Shown: one piece after another, positions 1 to 6,554 of the stretch
How positions within the stretch are numbered: position 1 is the first letter of the stretch
Layout of the letters: each line of letters begins with the position of its first letter
Assembly: GCA_005884605.1 (NCBI GenBank)
Contig: VBBE01000022.1
Span: 1 to 30,277 of the forward strand
Direction: 5' to 3'
From: Candidatus Bathyarchaeota archaeon
GTDB taxonomy: Archaea; Thermoproteota; Bathyarchaeia; 40CM-2-53-6
Length of the DNA: 30,277 bases
Position numbers and translations under genes: made by a program
The notes under the pieces: generated by a model
Told to the model about the DNA's origin: nothing
Seen by the model: only the letters and a program-made list of their open reading frames with translations
Databases searched by the model: none

Positions 1-257
1 ACGGACCAGTGTTCTCGGAAAGGGAGCTCAGCGGGATGCCAGAGTTCGGAAAAACCCGACGAGACCTTACCGGGAAGAAGGTCCCCCTCGGGGCCGGACA
101 CTGATTGTTCCCACTCAACGTACTTGTTCCTATAGAATTCTTCATTCGATAAATCTGTTCTAGGCGAAAACTCTTTCTCTGCAGAACCGGATGCATGGGA
201 TGCTCGTATGTCGCTAGAATCGTATCTCAGAGCAATGACGAGTTCACCCACTTGTAG
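1..257. other. Gene-free left flank with nested inverted repeats
   Basis: No convincing coding frame is seen here. The first ~105 bases hold several short complementary pairs: CAGTGT (7-12) with ACACTG (98-103), CGGG (32-35) with CCCG (55-58), GACCTT (63-68) with AAGGTC (78-83), and an alternative hairpin 80-95 with a four-base loop. Together they could fold as one closed structured RNA or be the tail of a gene cut by the window edge. I could not match it to tRNA, rRNA, SRP RNA or RNase P RNA. Bases 110-257 are AT-richer and show nothing recognisable. Confidence 0.3.
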
Positions 258-335
258 ACATGGGGGCTAACCCGGCGAGAAGTTTCAGTTATCTCTCTTC
301 AATTTCGCCCTCCCCGGCCCCTTCCAAATTGGATA

Positions 336-1310
336 TTGCGACACTGGACTGAGTCTGACACCTCGACTCTCAAGAAATTCTGGCACTCGATGACTGATCG
401 AGAACTGTCCGGTCTCTTGGACAGGACCCTAGAGGCCGTTCGCTCTCGCCGCCAGGATTTGCTCGGCTGCCGTTGGACTTCTCCATTGAAACGCTGGGAA
501 GGCAAATCGGGCATAGTCTTCGAGAACGACTTGGTGCGAGACTATCTTGAGGGTGCGAGTCAATCATTCCTTGCGAAGAAATTTCACATCGAGTGGAGCA
601 AACTTAGACAAGTGCTCCTTTCTCATGGCGTCTTAATCCGTGGAAAATCTCAGCAAATGTTCATTGACCGTTTTGGGAGATCTCCCACGATCAGGCTTGG
701 TCTAAGCCGGTCGAAGCTCTATATTATTTTCGCAATGTTCGGCGATGGGCTTCGACCCACGAGCCAGACGGAACGAAGAACTCACATAATCGGAATCGTC
801 GCGGGAAAGGATCTAGATTTCGCGGAGAACTGGATCTCTGAGTTTGAACAAGAATACTCAGTTCAACCAGCTCTCAGGACAGTCGGAGTCAACAACATCC
901 AAGCGTCGATTTCGTCTCTCGACATCTGGAACGACCTACATCGTTACGCCTTTTTCGGGACCCGATCCTGGGGCCTACGAAGATCAGTTCTCAAGCATCT
1001 ACTGTCCAATAAAGTGTCTCGGACTGTTGTGGGATATGGCTTGAGGGGGTTCTTCGATGCGGACGGTTCGGTGAAATACGAGATCAAAAGGGCATCAAGA
1101 CAGGTCACAGTAGGCTCCGTCAATTCAGAAGGTCTGAAGCAGATCTCGACTCTCCTCGACAAAATCGGCCTCCAACACAGCGTCTACAAAGACAGCATCG
1201 CGATATTCGGCAGACAAAACCTCTCGGATTATGAGAGAATGATCGGGTTCGGAATCGCCAGAAAGAACGAAGCGTTAAATAACATGATCTCGACTTTTCG
1301 GACGAGATAA
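336..1310 (+). CDS. Free-standing LAGLIDADG homing endonuclease with N-terminal DNA-binding modules
   Basis: The 324-aa protein carries two LAGLIDADG-type helices. The first is LYIIFAMFGDG near residues 128-138; the second is YGLRGFFDADGSV near 234-246. Each has the acidic residue expected to bind the catalytic metal, so a monomeric double-motif endonuclease is likely. Residues 4-46 (WTESD...RSRRQDLLGCR) look like a SANT/Myb-type helix-turn-helix. Residues ~65-105 (DLVRDYLEGASQSFLAKKF and on) look like a second helix-turn-helix. The family makes site-specific double-strand breaks that spread its own gene. The start is uncertain: the frame is open from 258, the first usable codon is TTG at 336, and no Shine-Dalgarno is visible. 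It is not inside a recognisable protein or rRNA gene, so it is either free-standing or in an unrecognised RNA intron. The frame is intact, which argues for recent activity or selection. Confidence 0.82.
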   Translation: MRHWTESDTSTLKKFWHSMTDRELSGLLDRTLEAVRSRRQDLLGCRWTSPLKRWEGKSGIVFENDLVRDYLEGASQSFLAKKFHIEWSKLRQVLLSHGVLIRGKSQQMFIDRFGRSPTIRLGLSRSKLYIIFAMFGDGLRPTSQTERRTHIIGIVAGKDLDFAENWISEFEQEYSVQPALRTVGVNNIQASISSLDIWNDLHRYAFFGTRSWGLRRSVLKHLLSNKVSRTVVGYGLRGFFDADGSVKYEIKRASRQVTVGSVNSEGLKQISTLLDKIGLQHSVYKDSIAIFGRQNLSDYERMIGFGIARKNEALNNMISTFRTR

Positions 1311-1612
1311 GAGAGGAGGGTTGTAAGTACGCCTACACATGGCTCGTTGACCAATCAAGTTAGACTCGAAGTCACCTTGGGTCTGAGCGGGCAAGGTTCG
1401 GCAGCAGACTCCTAAGATTCAGGCGTTGGATAAGCCGGGTCTTTCTCCGAGGGAAAGGGTTCGGCGGAATTCTGAGAAGAGATTCGTTCTTGGCCGAAAA
1501 CCTGGCCAGAACTATATGCGAACCTAAACGCCTACGAAGTCGACTCAATTCCTAGACTTGACGAAAAAGACTCTAGCCTTCATTAGGTGCTTAACTTATT
1601 AGCCGCAGAACA
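1311..1612. other. Gene-free region after the endonuclease
   Basis: About 300 bases without a credible gene. Short GC-rich inverted segments occur around 1380-1470, with GGTTCGGC appearing twice (1396 and 1459), but no tRNA or other RNA family can be closed. The last ~50 bases are AT-rich (around TTAACTTATT, 1591-1600) and may carry the promoter of the small membrane protein gene that follows. Confidence 0.4.
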
Positions 1613-1873
1613 ATGTTTCTTGGTCGATACCAGATGGAAAGGGTCCATGAAATGCGTTCGGGACTGATGCCGCGAGTTATCTTGTCAATTTCGATACTAG
1701 CCGGTTTTCTTGTAGGCTCCCTAATTTACGTAGGGTTCTACACAGAGAGTTTTAGCACCCTGCAGAAAATTATCTCGATTCTGGTAGCGATGATAATCGC
1801 CTTTGCGATTCTAGCAATTGTCTGGGTTACGTGGGCAGGTCGGAGAGGTATGATGGGCTGGTGGAGAGACTAG
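1613..1873 (+). CDS. Small two-helix membrane protein, unknown function
   Basis: An 86-aa product that I do not recognise. Two strongly hydrophobic stretches are visible, about residues 21-43 (VILSISILAGFLVGSLIYVGF) and 51-73 (IISILVAMIIAFAILAIVWV), with a basic, tryptophan-bearing tail (RRGMMGWWRD). The N-terminus before the first helix is basic, so both ends probably face the cytoplasm. ATG at 1613 is taken as the start; ATG at 1634 (residue 8) is an alternative and would leave more room for a TATA box in the AT-rich stretch 1591-1601. The gene lies 80 bases before a membrane glycosyltransferase on the same strand and might be co-transcribed with it. Length, composition and placement support a real gene, but there is no motif that gives a function. 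Confidence 0.6.
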   Translation: MFLGRYQMERVHEMRSGLMPRVILSISILAGFLVGSLIYVGFYTESFSTLQKIISILVAMIIAFAILAIVWVTWAGRRGMMGWWRD

Positions 1874-1922
1874 CCCACAACAGTTGAACTGACAAGCACT
1901 TATCTGGAACTTTCGCCTTCAC

Positions 1923-1947
1923 GGCTCCGGCTAACGCCTTCGGAGCC
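1923..1947 (+). promoter_or_regulatory. Perfect 7-bp hairpin just before the glycosyltransferase start
   Basis: GGCTCCG (1923-1929) and CGGAGCC (1941-1947) are perfect complements separated by an 11-base loop. The hairpin ends six bases before the TTG start of the glycosyltransferase at 1954. It could end the transcript of the small membrane protein gene, or mask ribosome access to the TTG start. No U-rich tract follows it. Confidence 0.4.
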
Positions 1948-1953
1948 CATACA

Positions 1954-3204
1954 TTGTCTCTCGCGATTGATGTTTTGCTTGTCGTTCAATCGACCATAGT
2001 GTTCTTTCTAGCAGGATACGAATATCTTACCCTGATGCACTTCCCGGCCTTAAGGGAAAGTGCGACACACCCTTCGAATCGTTCTCTAGTTTCTATTATT
2101 CTTCCGGTTCGGGATCAAGCAAAAACGGTTGGCGAGTGTGTTGCTTCGCTGGTTGGATTGGACTATCCCGAGAAAGAAATTATTGTGGTTGACGGGAATT
2201 CTACCGATGGGACCCTGGATATTCTCCGTAGTTTCGATGGCAAGATCAACCTCGTCGAGGAAGAACCTCTCCCTCAAGGCTGGGTAGGAAAGAACTGGGC
2301 TTGCCACATGGGCTACCAACAAGCCAAGGGCGATCTTCTTCTATTCACCGACGGCGACTCGATTCATGCACACGATAGCTTGGCTAAGACGGTGAACTAT
2401 CTGGAAGTCACAAAAGCTGATCTGGTAACCCTCGCTCCTGCAGCGATTCTTCGATCCTTCTGGGAGAAACTTCTCCAGCCACCCATATTCTGGCTCATCA
2501 TGATGTTCGTAGGCGGCAAGTGGGTCAACGACGACAGCAAACCGCGCTGGGCGCTTGGGAACGGCCAATACATGCTCTTCCGCCGCGAGGCCTACGACAA
2601 AGTCGGCGGACACAACGCAGTTCGGGATAGAATATCGGAGGATTATTCCCTTGGCAGGCTGATCAAAGCCCACGGTCTCAAACTCAGAATGGTCACAGCC
2701 TCTGACTCACTCGGCGTTCGAATGTATTCGAGCTTCCCCGAGATCTGGCGTGGATGGAGAAAGAACTTTTACTCAGTCTCAGGAAACCATCCGCTTTTTC
2801 GCGCTGCGTACCGATTGGTACTACTCTTCATCTTTCTCGTTCTACCATTTGTCGTTCTCGGATACGGCATTTACCTCGCGCCAAAAGCGCCCTTGAACAT
2901 CTATCTCCTCACAGGAGGTTTCATGGCGTTCTTCCTATGGCTTGGACTAATCATTCTGGACCGGTCTATACGTGTCAGTCCTTTCTATGCACTATTGCTC
3001 CCATTCGCAATCCTTGTCTATATTGGAATAGGCATCGACTCAACAGTAAGAGGGGCACTAGGACTGGGGTTTTCGTGGAAGGGCCGAGTATACGGAAGAC
3101 GGCACTATCATCCCTTGAGTTGTTGTTTTGTGGCAGTAGCTTCGGCCGTCTCTAACCATTATGTTCGAGGACTAGATCTCCATGCCTTGGCGGTCGTCGT
3201 ATGA
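1954..3204 (+). CDS. Membrane-anchored family 2 glycosyltransferase
   Basis: The 416-aa protein has the GT2 (GT-A fold) layout of the hopanoid/carotenoid glycosyltransferase-like group. Residues 5-22 form an N-terminal membrane anchor. The catalytic domain begins at SLVSIILPVRD (44-54), with DGNSTDGT (80-87) for the nucleotide and TDGDS (132-136) as the metal-binding DxD-type motif. GNGQYMLFRREAY (202-214) belongs to the acceptor side, ED at 229-230 is the likely catalytic acid pair, and RGWRKN (266-271) is also typical. Three C-terminal membrane segments span about 286-308, 316-334 and 344-362. It should transfer a sugar from a nucleotide- or lipid-linked donor to a membrane lipid or polyprenol; the substrate cannot be read from sequence. 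The start is TTG at 1954, chosen because it keeps the N-terminal anchor. The last ~36 residues beyond WKGRVY are of low complexity and unusual for the family. Confidence 0.85.
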   Translation: MSLAIDVLLVVQSTIVFFLAGYEYLTLMHFPALRESATHPSNRSLVSIILPVRDQAKTVGECVASLVGLDYPEKEIIVVDGNSTDGTLDILRSFDGKINLVEEEPLPQGWVGKNWACHMGYQQAKGDLLLFTDGDSIHAHDSLAKTVNYLEVTKADLVTLAPAAILRSFWEKLLQPPIFWLIMMFVGGKWVNDDSKPRWALGNGQYMLFRREAYDKVGGHNAVRDRISEDYSLGRLIKAHGLKLRMVTASDSLGVRMYSSFPEIWRGWRKNFYSVSGNHPLFRAAYRLVLLFIFLVLPFVVLGYGIYLAPKAPLNIYLLTGGFMAFFLWLGLIILDRSIRVSPFYALLLPFAILVYIGIGIDSTVRGALGLGFSWKGRVYGRRHYHPLSCCFVAVASAVSNHYVRGLDLHALAVVV

Positions 3205-3550
3205 ACCTGTCGAGATGGGGTGAAGAGCGTGACTTCAACCACGTGGCAGGTCTGAACTAGGATAGATGGGTTGGTTGGCCACTGTAAAATCCTTGCCTGG
3301 CACTGGGCCAAGCTACCACGCTCTGGGCGTGAGGGGGCGGTTGAGGTTCGACCGTTCACTGCCAAGAAGAGACCATGTGTCTCTGAGGCGCAAGGGCTCT
3401 CAGGTGAAGCAATGAAGGGGAACCCGACGACGACGGTAATCCCCGGAGTCGATGAGAGCAAGTCCAGTCGTCAAGCCACTGACGACCTAACAGAACCCGG
3501 AAAACCCATAACTGGCCAGCTCGAAGCCGCAGTTCCCTGAGAAAGCACGG
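3205..3550 (+). other. Hairpin-rich intergenic region before elp3, possible structured RNA
   Basis: No convincing gene lies between the glycosyltransferase and elp3. An open frame at 3271-3540 has no protein-like character. Local complementarity is dense: TTGGCC/GGCCAA (3275-3280, 3306-3311), CACGC/GCGTG (3317-3321, 3327-3331), a 7-bp stem 3337-3355, AGAGAC/GTCTCT (3368-3373, 3379-3384), GGGG/CCCC (3417-3420, 3441-3444), GTCGTCA/TGACGAC (3467-3473, 3480-3486) and AACTG/CAGTT (3510-3514, 3530-3534). This may be a non-coding RNA or the leader of elp3. It contains ACAGAACCCGG, which resembles part of the RNase P CR-V element, but no CR-I partner is present. The family is unassigned. Confidence 0.35.
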
Positions 3551-5161
3551 GTGGAAGTTCGTAGATTGAGCCAGACAACGGAAATCGTTTCCACAGAAAT
3601 AATCGAGCGCCTTCTCAGTCTTGACCATCCCTCCCGTGATGATATCAATCGGATCAAAATTGAAGTTTGCCGGTTGCACCGTTCACCAACTGTTCCTCCT
3701 AACTCCGATCTTCTTCAGCGCCTCCCCAGCTCCGAACTAGTAAGGCTCAAGCCACTACTGACAAGAAAACAGGTTCGCAGCGCTAGCGGTGTGACCACTG
3801 TTGCTGTAATGCCTAAGCCGTACGCTTGTCCCCACGGAAAATGCACCTACTGCCCTGGCGGGCCCGAAGTTGGTGTTCCGAGAGCCTACACGGGACAGGA
3901 GCCGGCGGTAATGCGAGCCCTGGAGAATGAATATGATCCCTACCTCCAGGTTCAGAGTAGAGTCGCTCAGCTACTCGCGATGGGGCACTCAGTGGACAAG
4001 GTGGAGCTGATCCTTGTCGGTGGGACCTTTCCCTTTCTACCTCGAATTTACCAAGAGGATTTCGTCAAACGATGCCTTGACGCACTGAATGGCATTGACT
4101 CACCTTCCTTGCACGAGGCGAAGAATCTTGCAGAATCGGCGAAGGTCAGGAACGTCGGGATTACTGTTGAGACCCGGCCTGACTGGTCGCGGGTTGGGCA
4201 TGTTGATCACATGCTCTCCATGGGTGTGACACGAGTTGAGATTGGAGTTCAGACCCTGTACGATGATGTGTACGAGAAAATTCATCGAGATCATACGGTC
4301 GCTGATGTTGTTGAGGCAACGCAGATTTTGAAAGATTCCGGAATCAAGGTTGGGTATCATATGATGCTGGGGCTCCCTGGTTGTGACGCCAAACGGGATC
4401 TGGAGGCGTTCCGGAGAATTTTTGCAGATCCGGATTTCAGACCTGACATGTTGAAGATCTATCCATGCCTGGTTACCCCCGGAACGCAGCTCTACGAGGA
4501 ATGGAAGAGAGGCGAGTACAAGCCCTATTCCACTTCAGAATCCGCGCGTCTAATCGCGGATGTCAAACAGTTCGTCCCAGGCTGGGTCAGGATCATGAGG
4601 ATACAGAGAGAGATACCGGTCGATGGGATATCTGATGGCGTGAAGCACGGAAATCTACGCCAGCTTGTTCAGCAGGAGCTGAGGCGTCGGGGGATGAAGT
4701 GTCAGTGCATTCGATGCCGAGAAGTTGGGATCTCCTACCTTAGGAACGGCGAAACCCCAGACGTAGGACAAGTCCAGCTCGAGCGAGTCGACTACGAAGG
4801 GTCTGGAGGTACTGACATTTTCCTGTCCCTCGAAGACTCCGAACATGATATCCTCGTTGGATATGTTCGAGTCAGGTTACCGACCGAGAAAGCCCATAGA
4901 CCTGAGATCGCCGAACAGAACACCGCAATCATCAGGGAATTGCACGTATTCGGGCAAACAGTTCCGGTAGGAGACAGGCTGGCGGGCGCGTTCCAGCACA
5001 AGGGCTACGGTTCAAAGCTTCTAGCGCAGGCAGAGCGAATCTCTCGCGAGCAATACGATCGCAAGAAAATGCTCGTTATTAGTGCTCTCGGTACCAAGGG
5101 GTATTACTCACGCTTTGGCTACACTCACGACGGACCTTACATGTCAAAGAACCTAGGGTAA
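3551..5161 (+). CDS. elp3: Elp3-type tRNA wobble-uridine modification enzyme (radical SAM plus acetyltransferase)
   Basis: This 536-aa protein is a full-length archaeal stand-alone Elp3, which makes the cm5U-type modification at U34 of tRNAs using acetyl-CoA and S-adenosylmethionine. After an N-terminal tRNA-binding region rich in basic residues comes the radical SAM domain. Its cluster cysteines are C93, C98 and C101 in CPHGKCTYC, followed by PGGPEVGVPRAYTG. A zinc-type cysteine group (MKCQCIRCRE) sits near residue 380 between the two catalytic domains. The C-terminal GNAT acetyltransferase domain shows HKGYGSKLLAQAE and ends with KGYYSRFGY. The start is GTG at 3551, which fits the usual N-terminal length. 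It is followed after 52 bases by gatD, so the block groups two tRNA-linked functions. No frame damage is seen. Confidence 0.95.
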   Translation: MEVRRLSQTTEIVSTEIIERLLSLDHPSRDDINRIKIEVCRLHRSPTVPPNSDLLQRLPSSELVRLKPLLTRKQVRSASGVTTVAVMPKPYACPHGKCTYCPGGPEVGVPRAYTGQEPAVMRALENEYDPYLQVQSRVAQLLAMGHSVDKVELILVGGTFPFLPRIYQEDFVKRCLDALNGIDSPSLHEAKNLAESAKVRNVGITVETRPDWSRVGHVDHMLSMGVTRVEIGVQTLYDDVYEKIHRDHTVADVVEATQILKDSGIKVGYHMMLGLPGCDAKRDLEAFRRIFADPDFRPDMLKIYPCLVTPGTQLYEEWKRGEYKPYSTSESARLIADVKQFVPGWVRIMRIQREIPVDGISDGVKHGNLRQLVQQELRRRGMKCQCIRCREVGISYLRNGETPDVGQVQLERVDYEGSGGTDIFLSLEDSEHDILVGYVRVRLPTEKAHRPEIAEQNTAIIRELHVFGQTVPVGDRLAGAFQHKGYGSKLLAQAERISREQYDRKKMLVISALGTKGYYSRFGYTHDGPYMSKNLG

Positions 5162-5213
5162 GAATCCTTAACCGGATATGTAACTCTCAGGCTCCTGAAG
5201 ACGTGTTTCACGA

Positions 5214-6548
5214 ATGACCGTCCAAGAGTTAGAAGGGTACCATGGGCAAGTCCTGCAACAGCTAAGGAAATCCAAGGCCAAGATCGGTAGCATCATCCGT
5301 CTCATCTCGAAGTCGGGCGAAGTGTTCGAAGGGACCCTGATTCCTCGATCGGAATATTCCGATCAAACTCACATAGTCTTGAAGATGAAGAATGGCTACA
5401 ACATAGGCATCTCTCTCGACAGAACAGAAAAACTTGATGTCGTTGGGCAAGGCGAGAAACCCCATTTCACCAAACCTTCTCCACCAGCGAATCGTGTTGG
5501 ATTACCCAGGGTTGCCATCGTAAGCACCGGCGGGACTATCGCCAGTAGGGTTGACTATCGCACTGGTGCTGTGCAGCCTGCACTCACAGCCGCCGATCTC
5601 GCTAGCGTTGTCCCTGAACTCTCAGTAATCGCAGAAATAGACGCTCACATCCTCTTCAGTGAGTACAGCGAGAACATAGGCCCGACTCATTGGAAAGGCA
5701 TGGCGGAAGAAGTCGCCAGGAAGATAGCCGACGGTGCAGAGGGGGTCGTGATAAGCCATGGAACAGACACTTTGCACTATACGGCAGCAGCTTTGAGTTT
5801 CGCACTTGCAAACCTACCTGTTCCAGTCCTACTTGTAGGCGCTCAGCGATCTTCCGACCGCCCCAGCTCAGACGCGGCCTCCAACCTCACAGGAGCAGTC
5901 GCCCTCGCCGCCCGAGCCGACATGGCCCTTGTTGGCGTTGCTATGCACCAAGACCTTTCCGACCATATCATCCTTGCTCATCGAGGCACTAGGGTTCGAA
6001 AGTGTCATACGAGTCGTCGAGACGCATTCAAGTCCATCAATTCCACTCCTATCGCAAGTTACGATTTGAAGACCGGCCATATCGAAATGACGAACGGAAT
6101 CCCGAAGAGAGACAAGTCCCGGAAGCTGGCCTTGAAATCTCGCTTTGACCAACATGCATACCTAATCAAGTTCTATCCAGGGTTCAACACCGGCATAACT
6201 GACTCAGCCGTATCTGCGGGAACCCGCGGAATAGTCGTCGAAGGAACCGGGCTAGGACACGTTTCCAGACACTTATTCGATTCCCTGAAGAAAGCGCTGA
6301 AGCAAGATCTTCCAATCTTCATGACTTCCCAGACGATATGGGGACGCGTCGACATGAACGTCTACAACACCGGACGCGACCTACTCAACTTGGGAGTCAC
6401 TCCCCTTGAAGACATGCTCGCTGAAACGGCAGTTGTCAAGTTGATGTGGGTTGCAGCCCAGACCAAATCAGCAGATAAGATTCGAGAGATGATGCTTCAC
6501 CCGATAGCGGGCGAAATGACTTCGAGGACATTGGTGGAGGCTTCCTAG
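5214..6548 (+). CDS. gatD: Glutamyl-tRNA(Gln) amidotransferase subunit D (asparaginase-like)
   Basis: GatD hydrolyses glutamine and passes ammonia to GatE, which converts Glu-tRNA(Gln) to Gln-tRNA(Gln); the pair is restricted to Archaea. The 444-aa protein has the GatD-specific N-terminal beta-barrel-like region (1-90). It is followed by the L-asparaginase fold with the nucleophile loop STGGTIASRVDYRTG (104-118) and the second catalytic threonine motif SHGTDT (181-186). GAQRSSDRPSSDAASNL (209-225) and the lysine-bearing segment around GTRVRKCHTSRRDAFKS are also typical. The start is ATG at 5214. The stop TAG at 6546-6548 is followed after six bases by the proposed gatE start, and GGTGGAGG at 6533-6540 could serve as its ribosome-binding site. 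The length is normal and no key residue is missing. Confidence 0.96.
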   Translation: MTVQELEGYHGQVLQQLRKSKAKIGSIIRLISKSGEVFEGTLIPRSEYSDQTHIVLKMKNGYNIGISLDRTEKLDVVGQGEKPHFTKPSPPANRVGLPRVAIVSTGGTIASRVDYRTGAVQPALTAADLASVVPELSVIAEIDAHILFSEYSENIGPTHWKGMAEEVARKIADGAEGVVISHGTDTLHYTAAALSFALANLPVPVLLVGAQRSSDRPSSDAASNLTGAVALAARADMALVGVAMHQDLSDHIILAHRGTRVRKCHTSRRDAFKSINSTPIASYDLKTGHIEMTNGIPKRDKSRKLALKSRFDQHAYLIKFYPGFNTGITDSAVSAGTRGIVVEGTGLGHVSRHLFDSLKKALKQDLPIFMTSQTIWGRVDMNVYNTGRDLLNLGVTPLEDMLAETAVVKLMWVAAQTKSADKIREMMLHPIAGEMTSRTLVEAS

Positions 6549-6554
6549 TCGTCC

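Noticed and set aside
10..50. CGGAAAGGGAGC, resembling SRP RNA helix 8
   Set aside because: The conserved GGAAG/AGCAGCC arrangement and flanking helices are not present.
1428..1442. Minus-strand ACCCGGCTTATCC, resembling the RNase P RNA CR-V element
   Set aside because: No CR-I (GAGGAAAGUCC-like) or other conserved RNase P segment is found within several hundred bases, and a membrane protein gene occupies the expected upstream part.
1380..1475. tRNA-Leu-like stretch (GAGCGGGCAAGG ... CTAAGATTCAGG ... GGGTTCGG)
   Set aside because: The anticodon stem does not pair, the T-arm lacks GTTCRANYC, and no acceptor stem closes.
3271..3540. An 89-codon open frame on the + strand before elp3
   Set aside because: Its composition does not look like a protein, it has no ribosome-binding site, and it lies over dense inverted repeats better explained by RNA structure.
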